Below, in pieces: positions 50,252 to 59,167 of a stretch of 64,000 nucleotides of DNA; position 1 is the stretch's first letter; the number at the start of each line of letters is the position of its first letter. The position numbers were made by a program, and so were the translations under genes. Under the pieces are notes generated by a model that saw nothing but the letters and a program-made list of their open reading frames with translations, searched no databases and had not been told where the DNA came from. This DNA comes from VHCN01 sp964589935 (GTDB taxonomy: Bacteria; Verrucomicrobiota; Verrucomicrobiia; Limisphaerales; VHCN01): assembly GCA_964589935.1 (NCBI GenBank), contig CAZPVD010000003.1:1-64000 (forward strand), in the 5' to 3' direction.

Positions 50252-50268
50252 ACTTTGTAATACAAAGT
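50252..50268. promoter_or_regulatory. 17-bp palindromic operator (site 2)
   Basis: ACTTTGTA-A-TACAAAGT, a perfect palindrome, 16 bases before the ATG at 50235 on the minus strand. It shares its half-site ACTTTG with the palindrome at 51268-51284. AT-rich sequence around it can supply a -10 hexamer, so binding would block transcription or the ribosome site. Confidence 0.75.
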
Positions 50269-50307
50269 ATATGACCCGTCGGTTGCGGTTTTGTTCAAAC
50301 GCGCGGT

Positions 50308-50616
50308 TCATTTTCCCTTTGTCTGTTTGACGATCTGCTCCAGCAGGCCGATGTAGCCCTTGAACGCCTTCTCGCCCGCAGCGGTGAGCGAGACGGTCGT
50401 GAGCGGACGGTTGTTCTGATACGACTTGGAAACGGAGACGTAGCCGGCCTCCTGGAGCGTGCGGATGTGCGTGGTGAGGTTGCCGTCAGTCATTTGCAGC
50501 GCGTCGCGCAGCTCGGTGAAGGCGGTCTCCGGCGAGGCGGCGAGCAGCGACATGATGGCCATGCGCCCCTTCTCGTGGATGACCCGGTCGAGCTGGAGAA
50601 ACGGTTCGGGATTCAC
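50308..50616 (-). CDS. Winged-helix transcriptional regulator (MarR/ArsR-like)
   Basis: 102 residues from a GTG at 50616 that overlaps the stop of the preceding gene by 4 bases (GTGA), so it is translationally coupled. The DNA-binding domain is ELDRVIHEKGRMAIMSLLAAS-like: FLQLDRVIHEKGRMAIMSLL, then AFTELRDALQMTDGNLTTHIRTLQEAGYV and the wing KSYQNNRPLTTVSLTAAG. A single winged-helix with a C-terminal helix for dimerisation. Two identical-type palindromes flank this locus, so it probably controls both promoters, including its own. Confidence 0.82.
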   Translation of the reverse strand: MNPEPFLQLDRVIHEKGRMAIMSLLAASPETAFTELRDALQMTDGNLTTHIRTLQEAGYVSVSKSYQNNRPLTTVSLTAAGEKAFKGYIGLLEQIVKQTKGK

Positions 50617-51260
50617 TGCGCATTCCTGCCCTTCTCGGTGAAGTAAAGGTAGATGCCGGCAATGAGGTGAAAGCCGCCGAAGGTGAGGCCCATCAATGTG
50701 TTCGGCTGAAACCAAACAGAAGGCTTGCCGCTCGGGCCAATCCCAATCGACGAGTAAAGTTGCATCCACGCAATCAGTATTGAAGTGATGATAAAAACCC
50801 ATCCAAGCACGCGAACTCCCCGCGAGATAAACTGGCCGGCCGAGTTGAGGGCACAGCCATACAGTAGAATCCAAACCATGTGGTATTCAGGATAACGAGC
50901 GGTATCACCGAGGTGTGCATGGAGTGGGATGAGGGAGAATAGCAGGCCGGCTAACAACGGCGGACTCATGGCCAGAGCGACCCGTCTGGTAGGTGGCGTC
51001 CAAAACGGCTCCGAGGAACTGAGTGCCTGACGACGTATAATCAGCAGCGAAGCGACAACGGCGACTGCGGCTACAGTGAACCACAGGCACAGAAACGGCT
51101 GATAACCGTCCAACTGAAACCTGTCTCCGACCAGCCACCCGGCGACTCCGATCATTCCTGTCGTGAGCATCACCGGCGCGAGCGCGCGGCGGTAAAGCGC
51201 GGCGCGTTCCATCAGCGTGCGGATGACTTGCAGGTTCTCCTCGGCCCAGTTCGGTTGCAT
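50613..51260 (-). CDS. Integral membrane protein co-encoded with the winged-helix regulator
   Basis: 215 residues from ATG 51260. A charged N-terminal helix (NWAEENLQVIRTLMERAALYR) is followed by six hydrophobic segments, including ALAPVMLTTGMIGVAGWLVG, LWFTVAAVAVVASLLII, PPLLAGLLFSLIPLHA and GLTFGGFHLIAGIYLYF. This membrane protein plus winged-helix pair is a recurring arrangement in Acidobacteria and Verrucomicrobia by memory; function is unknown. The operator at 51268-51284 lies just 7 bases before the start codon. Confidence 0.72.
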   Translation of the reverse strand: MQPNWAEENLQVIRTLMERAALYRRALAPVMLTTGMIGVAGWLVGDRFQLDGYQPFLCLWFTVAAVAVVASLLIIRRQALSSSEPFWTPPTRRVALAMSPPLLAGLLFSLIPLHAHLGDTARYPEYHMVWILLYGCALNSAGQFISRGVRVLGWVFIITSILIAWMQLYSSIGIGPSGKPSVWFQPNTLMGLTFGGFHLIAGIYLYFTEKGRNAQ

Positions 51261-51267
51261 GGCTTTT

Positions 51268-51284
51268 ACTTTGCATTGCAAAGT
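51268..51284. promoter_or_regulatory. 17-bp palindromic operator (site 1)
   Basis: ACTTTGCA-T-TGCAAAGT, a perfect palindrome 7 bases before the ATG at 51260 on the minus strand. It matches site 2 in layout, ACTTTGYA-N-TRCAAAGT. Its position over the ribosome site or promoter fits repression. Confidence 0.78.
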
Positions 51285-51365
51285 TAAACTGTCAAGCGCA
51301 GAGTTCGGCCGTTCAGCCCGTCCTTTCTGCTTGCCCGTGCGCGTCGGCGCGGCGAGTCTCCGCGC

Positions 51366-53795
51366 GTGAATTCGTTCCGCAACCGGCACTTGCGTTTCAT
51401 CCGCGCACCGGACCGCACGTGGGCTGTCGCGGGCGTTCTCGCCGCGGCGTCGGCGGGCTTCATCGCGCTCGCCGCGCAGGCACAGGAATCCATGACGGTT
51501 TCCGCTTCGGGTCTGAGTGATTCGCCGGCTTCCGGCTCCTACATCACCGCAAATCAGCCGGCGCCCGCCACGAACTATTACCGGACGAATGTAGTCGTGG
51601 CGCGTCCTGCGCCGCGCTCTGGCGATGTGCCGAAAGACGGCTCGTTCATCTCGGCGAATCCATCCGCGTGGGAACCTCAGCAACCGTCTCGTCCGCGCCG
51701 GACGAGCGGCGCGCCGATTTTGCGTCCGGGCGAAGTATCGCCGGCGGAGTGGCAGCAGGCGCAGCCAGCGGCATCCATTTCAGCACCGCAACCGCGCTGG
51801 GGCGCGGACGCGCCGCACGAAGGTTCGTTCATCGTCAATCGCGGCCCGGCGTCACCGGCGAATTATTCTCCAAACCCTTCGGCAACGCCGCTGCCGTGGC
51901 TGGCAGCGCCGCAGCCCGCGCCGGCTGTGCCGCAGCAGAGTTACGAGCCGCCGCGCGAGGTGAAGGCACCGGCACGCACGCGTGATCCGGGCGACGCGGG
52001 CTACATCATCGTCGGGCCGGGCGCTTACACGTCGCAGCCCGCGCCGTCTGCGGCGAACGGGACAGCGCAGCCCGTGCGAGGAGCGCCCATTTTCCAGCGT
52101 GACCCTGCGGATCGCGGTTACAACATCATCGGGCCGGGAGCCTACACACCGATGACTGCGCCGGTTGACGTGGCGACCAATCCACCTCCGCGCGAGAGAC
52201 GCACGATTCGCAGGAGCGGCGCACCTGCGGACGCCGGCTACATCATCGTCGGCAACAGCGCGCCGGCGGGAGAACCATTCGCTTCGCCGTTGCCAGCGCA
52301 GGCGATTCCTTCGCCTTACGCGATGGCGACGCAGGACATTTCGGCGAGGCTTCCCGCGCAGGACCGTCTTGCGCTTGCGCCGGGTGTGCCGCTCGAACAG
52401 CGGAGAAATTTGTTCGAGCTTTACGCGAAGCTTGGAAACGTCGAGATGGCCGAGGCGGTGGCGCGGCTGGTGTTCGCCGAGGCGCCGGACGACCGCGCGA
52501 CGCTGCTCGCGCTGGCGTCGCTGTATGTTGAGCAGCAACAGACGGACAAGGCGCTCTACACAGCGCAGCGGCTCGTGGCGCTTTATCCGAACGACAGCGA
52601 GGCGCTTTACTATCTCGGCGCGGCTTACGCGCAGGCGGGCCGCTACGAGGAAGCGCAGAAAATGTTTACGACAATCAAATACGAGGGCGGAAGCGCGGCG
52701 ACGGCACAACCGTTCAAGTATCAGGCCGATCTCGCGTCCGCCGCGTATCAAGCGGGCGACTTGCGCGTTGCGCGCGAGGCGTATCAGGAAGTGGCCGTCG
52801 CGCCGGAGACGAAGGAGGAGTTGCGCGCGGAAGCGCAGCGCCTGCTGAAGCAGATCTCGCACGAACTCGACCCGCAGCTTTCGGCGGAAGCCACGGGCTA
52901 CCTGCTCGGTGAAGGCAGCATCGTCCGCACGAAGGCCGCGTGGCGCCAGCCGGTCGGCTCGCGTTACGCGCTGACGGCGCAGTATTCCCGCGAGGACGTC
53001 CACGTGGATGCAGCGCCCGCGTTGCGCGACCGCGGCACGAGCAGCAACGACGGGACAATTTCCGCCGAGGCGAAGTTCAACCGAAACTGGTCGGCATCGG
53101 CGACCGTCGGCGGCTGGGAAGGCGGCGCGCAGGGTGCCGCGAGCGTGACGCGCAACCTCGGCGGCAAAGGCGAGTTGAAACTTGAGGCGGCGCTGAACGA
53201 ACGCGCTCTCGACTCGTTGCTGATGGAATCGCTCGACGGCCGCGAGCATCGCGCGACGCTGACGGCGAGTTATCTGCTGCATCCGCGCTGGCTGGCTTAT
53301 GCCTCGGTCACGGGACGCGAGACGTTGATTGACGACCAGCAGCTCGGCGCGGGCATCCACGCGAACTGGAACTTCGAGCACATCTTCCTGAACGACGAGC
53401 GTTACCTTGGCGTCGGCTACCGGGGCTTTTATTTCCGCCATTCGTTGCGCACGCAAAATGTCGGACTTGTTGCGCCCGTGATGGCGCCCGGCGCGACGCT
53501 CGCGGACCAGCAGGCCGCGCTGGCGAACATGATCGCGCCGTTCCTGCATCGCGAGGGCGCCTACCTCACGTGGAGCCATCAGCTCGCACCGTCGTTCGCG
53601 TGGTTTGCCGGCGGCGGCGCGGACTACGAGCTGGACCGCGCGCACATGGCCTACAACGGACTCGGCGGCCTGACGTGGACGCCGTTTGCGCGGCTGGAAT
53701 TGCGCACGGAACTCGAATACTTCACGAGCGCGCGAACGAGCGACCAGTCGAGCGACCTGTGGCAAATCAGCCTTGCCCTGCGCGCGTGGTTTTAA
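51366..53795 (+). CDS. pelB: PelB-like outer-membrane TPR/beta-barrel protein
   Basis: 809 residues from a GTG at 51366. A signal/anchor helix (WAVAGVLAAASAGFIALAAQ) is followed by 270 residues of Pro/Ala-rich repeats with recurrent GYIIVGPGAYT-like units, TPR helices at about 340-490 (LFELYAKLGNVEMAEAVARLV, LASLYVEQQQTDKALYTAQRLVALYPND and YYLGAAYAQAGRYEEAQKMF), and a C-terminal beta-barrel of about 290 residues ending SLALRAWF with the terminal Phe of outer-membrane proteins. PelB exports and guides Pel polymer in Pseudomonas, where it is about 1,190 residues with many more TPRs. First gene before pelD; identification rests on architecture and position. Confidence 0.75.
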   Translation: MNSFRNRHLRFIRAPDRTWAVAGVLAAASAGFIALAAQAQESMTVSASGLSDSPASGSYITANQPAPATNYYRTNVVVARPAPRSGDVPKDGSFISANPSAWEPQQPSRPRRTSGAPILRPGEVSPAEWQQAQPAASISAPQPRWGADAPHEGSFIVNRGPASPANYSPNPSATPLPWLAAPQPAPAVPQQSYEPPREVKAPARTRDPGDAGYIIVGPGAYTSQPAPSAANGTAQPVRGAPIFQRDPADRGYNIIGPGAYTPMTAPVDVATNPPPRERRTIRRSGAPADAGYIIVGNSAPAGEPFASPLPAQAIPSPYAMATQDISARLPAQDRLALAPGVPLEQRRNLFELYAKLGNVEMAEAVARLVFAEAPDDRATLLALASLYVEQQQTDKALYTAQRLVALYPNDSEALYYLGAAYAQAGRYEEAQKMFTTIKYEGGSAATAQPFKYQADLASAAYQAGDLRVAREAYQEVAVAPETKEELRAEAQRLLKQISHELDPQLSAEATGYLLGEGSIVRTKAAWRQPVGSRYALTAQYSREDVHVDAAPALRDRGTSSNDGTISAEAKFNRNWSASATVGGWEGGAQGAASVTRNLGGKGELKLEAALNERALDSLLMESLDGREHRATLTASYLLHPRWLAYASVTGRETLIDDQQLGAGIHANWNFEHIFLNDERYLGVGYRGFYFRHSLRTQNVGLVAPVMAPGATLADQQAALANMIAPFLHREGAYLTWSHQLAPSFAWFAGGGADYELDRAHMAYNGLGGLTWTPFARLELRTELEYFTSARTSDQSSDLWQISLALRAWF

Positions 53796-53865
53796 CTAGC
53801 CTCGCGTCGTAGCACGGCGCGGAACACTGGAACGGCGTGGGCCGGCGAAGCGCCTGCACACCACC

Positions 53866-55218
53866 GTGAATTTCTTCAAGAGCCTCGCCTCGCGCAACGC
53901 CTGGGTGGACACGTTCGTGCTCGTGCTGCTCCTCGCGACGGCGAACTGGTTCCTCGCGCCGGACGACTTCGGCTGGCGCCGGCTGAATCCATCCCCGTGG
54001 CTGCTGCTGCCCGTGCTGGTCGGCTCACGATACGGATTTGCGTCGGGCGTCGTGAGCGGGTTTGTCGGCGGCGCGGTCATCTGGCTCGCGCTGGCCAGCG
54101 AAGGCGTATTGCAGACGGACTTCATGCGCGTCTATGGATTTTTTCTCGGCGGAATGATCCTGGCCGGCGGCATCTGCGGCGAAATCTGCGCGGCCTTCCG
54201 CAAGCGGGAACTCCAGCTTTCCGCGCAGGTGCAGCATTATCAGGAACGACTGCGCAAGCTCGACATGGATGTGTTTTTCCTGCGCGAGGCGAAGGCCGAA
54301 CTCGAACGCCTGCTCGCGACGAAGGACGCCGAGTTGGCCACGCTCGACACGGAAATCCGCCGCCTCTTCGAGAGCCAGGGCGACGAGCTGTATCAGGACA
54401 TCCTGCTCCTGCTCAACCGCCAGGCGCGCGTGACGGACGCGGCGATCTACACGTTCGACTCGCCTGTCGAGATGCGCCGCCGCGCCGCGCTCGGCCGCTC
54501 CGACGCGCTGCCGGACGCGATGGGCACCGACGACATCGAGATGGTCATGCTCGCGCTCCAGGCGCGCCGGCCGGTGAGCACGCCCGATTTCTGGCAGCGG
54601 CCCGGCGGTCCGCCGAGGGAATACCTGATGGCCGTGCCGTTGATGGATTCCGCTGAAAAACCGCTCGGCGTTCTGCTCGTCACGGGAATGCCGTTCCTCG
54701 CGCTGTCGAAGAAAACCATCCACCTCGTCGCGCTCATCTGCCGCTGGGCGTCGCGCGTGGTGGAGATTCGCCAGCAGGGCGAGGCGGTCAGCCGCGTGGT
54801 CGCCGGCACCGAGGGCCAGCGGATTTTTTCAAAGGAATTTTTCGCCGAGAATTTGCGCCTCTCGCACGAAAGCTACCGCCGCCACAACCTGCCATCCTCG
54901 GTCGTGCTGTTCCTGCTTCCGCGCACGTCCAAGGCGAAGCAGGCGCGCTTCGAGCAGCTCATCATGGCCAGCGTGCGCGGCGGCGACTTTCCCGCCGACC
55001 TCGGCCTGCCCGTGCCGCATCTCGCGGTGCTGCTGCCGCTGTGCGGCGAGCGCGGCGCGAACATCTTCATCGAGCGCATCCTCGCCGGCTGCCGCAAGGA
55101 CCGCGACATCGCCGAACAGGTGCAGACGCGCCTCATCACGTTCGACGAAGGCGCAGGCTTCGATGAAATCTGGGAAAACCTGACCAGCTATGTCGCATCC
55201 CGTGCTGACGCTGTTTAG
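53866..55218 (+). CDS. pelD: PelD, c-di-GMP-binding regulator of Pel synthesis
   Basis: 450 residues from a GTG at 53866. Four N-terminal membrane helices (TFVLVLLLATANWFLAP to VYGFFLGGMILAGGICGEICAAF) lead to a coiled-coil (about 120-170), a GAF domain (about 175-300) and a degenerate GGDEF domain. No GGDEF sequence remains, but the inhibitory-site motif R371-G-G-D374 in MASVRGGDFPADLG is kept, in nearly the position known for Pseudomonas PelD (R367/D370). It should bind c-di-GMP and switch on polymerisation. It ends 29 bases inside pelE. Confidence 0.9.
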   Translation: MNFFKSLASRNAWVDTFVLVLLLATANWFLAPDDFGWRRLNPSPWLLLPVLVGSRYGFASGVVSGFVGGAVIWLALASEGVLQTDFMRVYGFFLGGMILAGGICGEICAAFRKRELQLSAQVQHYQERLRKLDMDVFFLREAKAELERLLATKDAELATLDTEIRRLFESQGDELYQDILLLLNRQARVTDAAIYTFDSPVEMRRRAALGRSDALPDAMGTDDIEMVMLALQARRPVSTPDFWQRPGGPPREYLMAVPLMDSAEKPLGVLLVTGMPFLALSKKTIHLVALICRWASRVVEIRQQGEAVSRVVAGTEGQRIFSKEFFAENLRLSHESYRRHNLPSSVVLFLLPRTSKAKQARFEQLIMASVRGGDFPADLGLPVPHLAVLLPLCGERGANIFIERILAGCRKDRDIAEQVQTRLITFDEGAGFDEIWENLTSYVASRADAV

Positions 55219-56197
55219 CGCGGCCGCCGCGCTCGCGCTCGAATGCCTGAGCGTGAAGGCGCTGCTCTCGCCGCAGCCCATCACGGGCGAAGTGCTGCTG
55301 CTGCACTGGCTCGCCGTCGCGGCGGCGCTGCCCGCGCTCGCGGCGCTGTTCCCGGCGGGACATCGCGCGGGCGGCGTGACCTTCGTCGCGCTGGTTGCGG
55401 GTTTCGCCGCAGCCGCGCCCGTGCTGGGTTTTCTCATCGTGCTCGGCTGGCGCGGTTTGCTGGAATTGAGCGTCGGCAAAGGCAAGGACAAGGACCTCGT
55501 GCTCGGCACGCGCGAATATCTTACTGCGCCTGAAGAAGAGGATCTCGAACCGGTGACGCCGCAGAGCCTGTTGCAAATCCTGCAAGGCGCGACGCCGCAG
55601 GCGCGGCGCGACGCCATTCTCGCGCTGCGCGATGTCGAACCGAAGAAGGCGCTGCCGCTGTTGCAGAAGGCGATTCAGGACAGCGACGAACAGGTGCGGC
55701 TCATGGCGCAGACGCAGTTCAACCTCATCCTTGCCGGCATCGAGGGGACGATCAAAACAATCGAAGCGGAGATTTCCGCAGGCGCGCGGCCCATCGCGCG
55801 GCTTGTCCAGCTTGCCGAGCAGTATCACGAGCTGGTGTATCTCGGCCTCAGCACGGACGAGACGATGCGGCTGCATTTGAACCGCGCCGTCGAGCTGCTC
55901 AACGAAGCGGGCGTGAAGGTGCCGAACAACGCGAACATTCTCTTCCTGCTGCTCCGCTGCCATCTGCGCCTCGCCGACGCGCCGAAGGCCAAGGCCGTGC
56001 TCAAGGCCATCAAGTCGCGCGGCTGGGGCGGCGCGTTCACGCACGGCTGGGAGGCGGAGATTTGTTTCCTTGAACGCGACTGGACCGGGCTGGCTGTCTC
56101 CCTTCGACGGCTTGAAAGCGCCGGCGACACGCCCGCGCCGTTGCGCGAGATGGTGGACTTCTGGCTCCCTGCTGAATCGGCAAAAACAAGCGCATGA
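55190..56197 (+). CDS. pelE: PelE, membrane-anchored TPR protein
   Basis: 335 residues. Two N-terminal hydrophobic segments (LTLFSAAAALALECLSVKAL and LLHWLAVAAALPALAALFPAG, plus FVALVAGFAAAAPVLGFLIVL) precede a helical-repeat domain with HEAT/TPR-type units: QARRDAILALRDVEPKKALPLLQKAI, QYHELVYLGLSTDETMRLHL and NILFLLLRCHLRLADAPKAKAVL. PelE joins PelD and the glycosyltransferase PelF at the inner membrane. It overlaps pelD by 29 bases and pelF by 4, showing a tightly coupled operon. Confidence 0.87.
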   Translation: MSHPVLTLFSAAAALALECLSVKALLSPQPITGEVLLLHWLAVAAALPALAALFPAGHRAGGVTFVALVAGFAAAAPVLGFLIVLGWRGLLELSVGKGKDKDLVLGTREYLTAPEEEDLEPVTPQSLLQILQGATPQARRDAILALRDVEPKKALPLLQKAIQDSDEQVRLMAQTQFNLILAGIEGTIKTIEAEISAGARPIARLVQLAEQYHELVYLGLSTDETMRLHLNRAVELLNEAGVKVPNNANILFLLLRCHLRLADAPKAKAVLKAIKSRGWGGAFTHGWEAEICFLERDWTGLAVSLRRLESAGDTPAPLREMVDFWLPAESAKTSA

Positions 56198-57783
56198 GCA
56201 CCGAAACCGCCGATGTCTGCCTGCTGCTCGAAGGCACGTATCCTTACGTGCTCGGCGGCGTGTCGGCGTGGGTGGACCAGATCGTCCGCGGCCTGCCGGA
56301 GCTGAAGTTTGCGCTCTACTACATCGGCGCGCGCCGGGACGCCGCGCAAGTTGCGCACTACAAGCTGCCGCCCAATGTCACGTCGCTCACGGAGATTTAT
56401 CTGCAAGACCGCCTGCCCGATGCGGAGCTCAAGCCCGGCGCGCTGCCCATCGAGACGCGCGTGATGCTTTACGAAACGCTCGCGAAGTTTTATCTCGCCG
56501 AGTCGAAGTCCGAGCAGGCCGCGCTGTTCTGGACCGCGCTGGATGAACTTCGGGACGCGGGCAACAGCTTCACGTTTGGCAATCTCCTCCACGACCGCGA
56601 GAGCTGGGACATTCTCCGCCGCGCCTACGAGAAGTTCGCGCCAGACGAATCGTTCATTGATTTCTTCTGGACGGCGCGCTTCACGCACCTGCCGCTCTGG
56701 ACGCTTTGGTGCGACCTCGACAACGTGCCGCGCGCCCGTCTCTATCACGCGCCAAGCGCCGGCTACGCGGGTTGGATCGGTTCCGTCGCCGCGCGACAAC
56801 GGCGTGCGCCGTTCCTGCTGACCGAGCACGGCATCTACACGAAGGAGCGCATCGCCGAGATCAGCCAGGCCGGCTGGATTTACGAGGCGGATCGCCCGCA
56901 CATTTCATTCAGCGGCGGGCTTGGATCGCTCAAGAAGATGTGGATTTCCCTGTTTATGTTCCTCGGCCAGATTGCCTACGACACCGCCGCGCGCATCGTC
57001 ACGCTCTACGAGGGCAACGCCGCGACGCAGGTCGAGTTCGGCGCGGATGCCGACGCCATCACCGTCATCCCGAACGGCATCGAGCCGTCGCGCTTTGACG
57101 CGGTTTACGCGACGCACCTCAAGCGGTGGCAGACGGAACCAGCGGAGAAGTTCGTCGGCTTCATCGGCCGCGTCGTGCCGATCAAGGACGTGAAGACGCT
57201 GCTGCGGGCCGCGCGGCTCGTCATAGAGAAGCTGCCGGAAACGCAGTTCCTCATCGCCGGCCCATATCAGGAGGACCCGAACTATTACGACGAGTGCCGC
57301 AAGATCGTCGAGTTGCTCGGCATCGAGAAGAGGGTCCACTTCCTCGGCATGCAGAAGATCATCGAAATCCTGCCGAAAATGGACGTGCTCGTGCTCACCA
57401 GCATCAGCGAGGGACTGCCGCTTGTCGTGCTGGAAGGCTTCGCCGCAGGCAAGCCGTCCGTCGCCACCGACGTCGGCGCGTGCCGCGAACTCATCTTCGG
57501 CCGCACGCCGGAGGACCGCGCGCTCGGCCGCGCCGGACGTCTCACAAAAATCCTCTCGCCCGCCGAAACAGCGAACGGCTTGTTGAGCATTCTCACCGAC
57601 CCCGCGCAGATGCGCCGCATGAGCGCCGCGGGCCGCAAGCGCGCGGAGCAGTTTTACAGCATGGGCTCGATGCTCGGCGCGTATCGCGACCTTTACACGC
57701 AGCTTCCTGCGCAGCACGAGCGGCGCATGGAAAAACTTTTTGGTCGCGCCCGCCGCGGAACGGCTTCATCAACCATCAACTGA
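56194..57783 (+). CDS. pelF: PelF, cytosolic glycosyltransferase of the Pel complex
   Basis: 529 residues. The start VCLLLEGTYPYVLGGVSAWVDQIVRGLPE is the PelF signature, with the catalytic-side TEHGIYTKER, NAATQVEFGADADAITVIPNGIEPSRFD and the GT4 core VGFIGRVVPIKDVKTLLRAARLV (residues near 310), FLIAGPYQEDPNYYDECR and LTSISEGLPLVVLEGFAAGKPSVATDVGACRELI, where E-x7-E lies. In Pseudomonas it uses UDP-GalNAc/GlcNAc-type donors to build the polymer. It overlaps pelE by 4 bases and ends 4 bases before pelG. Complete. Confidence 0.94.
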   Translation: MSTETADVCLLLEGTYPYVLGGVSAWVDQIVRGLPELKFALYYIGARRDAAQVAHYKLPPNVTSLTEIYLQDRLPDAELKPGALPIETRVMLYETLAKFYLAESKSEQAALFWTALDELRDAGNSFTFGNLLHDRESWDILRRAYEKFAPDESFIDFFWTARFTHLPLWTLWCDLDNVPRARLYHAPSAGYAGWIGSVAARQRRAPFLLTEHGIYTKERIAEISQAGWIYEADRPHISFSGGLGSLKKMWISLFMFLGQIAYDTAARIVTLYEGNAATQVEFGADADAITVIPNGIEPSRFDAVYATHLKRWQTEPAEKFVGFIGRVVPIKDVKTLLRAARLVIEKLPETQFLIAGPYQEDPNYYDECRKIVELLGIEKRVHFLGMQKIIEILPKMDVLVLTSISEGLPLVVLEGFAAGKPSVATDVGACRELIFGRTPEDRALGRAGRLTKILSPAETANGLLSILTDPAQMRRMSAAGRKRAEQFYSMGSMLGAYRDLYTQLPAQHERRMEKLFGRARRGTASSTIN

Positions 57784-57787
57784 TTTC

Positions 57788-59167
57788 ATGGCCGGCGTTG
57801 GCATTGAACTGAACAAAATCCTCGCGCGCGGCGGCTACGTGTCGCTGCTGCGGGCCTACAGTTACGCCGCGCTCATCGGCAGCGGGCCGTGGCTCGTGAG
57901 CGTCGTCGCGCTCGGCGTGCTTGGCGTCATCCTCACCGGGCGCGGCCTGGAGGAGGAAGTGCAGGTCTTCCTCGTCGCGATTTCCTACTGTTACGCGCTG
58001 ACGCTTGTCTTCACGGGGCCGATCCAGATGGTCCTCACGCGGCACGCGTCGGATTTGATCTACGCGGAACGGCGCGAGAAAATCTTCCCCGCGTTCGCGT
58101 TTGCGCTCGCGTGGACCATGCTCATCTTCAGTGCACTGGGGCTGGTGATTTTCGTCGGTTTCGTGCCGGGGCCGCTTGCGTTCCGCCTCGCGGCTGCGGC
58201 GATGATGTCCATCGTCTCCGGCATTTGGATCGCGAGCATTTTCCTCACGGCCATCAAGAACTATCACAAGGTGCTTTTCGCCTTCATCTGCGGGTGCGCG
58301 ATGAGTTTCCTCGCGACGCTCGGCATGGAATCGGTCTGGGGCATTTCAGGCGCGATGATCGGGTTCACGCTCGGTCACGCGCTCCTGCTGCTTTTGCTCT
58401 GCGCCGCGATTTTCCAGGAAACCGGCGGCCACACGCTTGATGGCTCGGAGCTGCTCGGCTCGTTCAATCAATACCAGGACCTCGCGCTCGCCGGCCTCTT
58501 TTACAACCTCGGCATCTGGATAGATAAATTTTTATTTTGGTGGATTGACCCGGCTGCGGATCACGTGGCCGGCATTCTGCGCGCCGCGCCGGTCTATGAC
58601 CGCGTCGTTTATTTCAGCTTCCTCACCATCGTGCCCGGCATGGCGGTGTTCCTGCTCAAGCTCGAAACAGAATTCTCCATCGCGAACGAAAATTTCTTCG
58701 ATCACGTCCTCAAAAAGGGCACGCTCGCGCAAATCATCGTGGCGAAGAATGCGATGGTCTCGGCGCTGCGCGACGGCCTCGGACTGCTGCTGAAGGTGCA
58801 GGGCCTTTTCACCGCGCTGCTCATCCTTGGCGCGGAACGCACGCTGCAACTGCTCGGCCTCGGCGCGGTGCAGGCGGGCATCTTCCGCATCGCGCTGCTC
58901 GGCACGTTCATGCTCGTGATGTTCCTCGGCCTGCTGATGGTGCTGCACTACCTCGACAAGCGTCGCGACGCGATGTGGTGCTGTGCGGTTTTCGCGGCGG
59001 TGAACGGCCTCTTTACCGCGTTGAGCATCCTCGCGGGCGAACGGTGGTTCGGCTACGGCTTTCTTTTCGCCGCCGCGGCGGGCATGGTGATGGCCGCGCT
59101 GTTTGTGAATCATCATCTGCACAACCTCGAGCGCGACACATTCACGCAACAATCTGTTTACGGATGA
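57788..59167 (+). CDS. pelG: PelG, multi-pass polysaccharide transport/assembly protein
   Basis: 459 residues, close to the usual 456. MAGVGIELNKILARGGYVSLLRAY is the family's opening, followed by about 12 helices: GPWLVSVVALGVLGVIL, FLVAISYCYALTLVFTGPIQM, GLFYNLGIWIDKFLFWW and others. PelG belongs to the flippase-like (MOP) superfamily and joins PelD/E/F to move the growing polymer across the inner membrane. It ends with a 4-base overlap with the following Tat gene, which suggests that gene is part of the operon. Confidence 0.93.
   Translation: MAGVGIELNKILARGGYVSLLRAYSYAALIGSGPWLVSVVALGVLGVILTGRGLEEEVQVFLVAISYCYALTLVFTGPIQMVLTRHASDLIYAERREKIFPAFAFALAWTMLIFSALGLVIFVGFVPGPLAFRLAAAAMMSIVSGIWIASIFLTAIKNYHKVLFAFICGCAMSFLATLGMESVWGISGAMIGFTLGHALLLLLLCAAIFQETGGHTLDGSELLGSFNQYQDLALAGLFYNLGIWIDKFLFWWIDPAADHVAGILRAAPVYDRVVYFSFLTIVPGMAVFLLKLETEFSIANENFFDHVLKKGTLAQIIVAKNAMVSALRDGLGLLLKVQGLFTALLILGAERTLQLLGLGAVQAGIFRIALLGTFMLVMFLGLLMVLHYLDKRRDAMWCCAVFAAVNGLFTALSILAGERWFGYGFLFAAAAGMVMAALFVNHHLHNLERDTFTQQSVYG

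Noticed and set aside
51852..53765. 637-codon minus-strand frame opposite the pelB-like gene
   Set aside because: Arg-rich shadow frame typical of high-GC coding DNA; it has no recognisable motif, while the plus strand has signal, TPR and barrel features.
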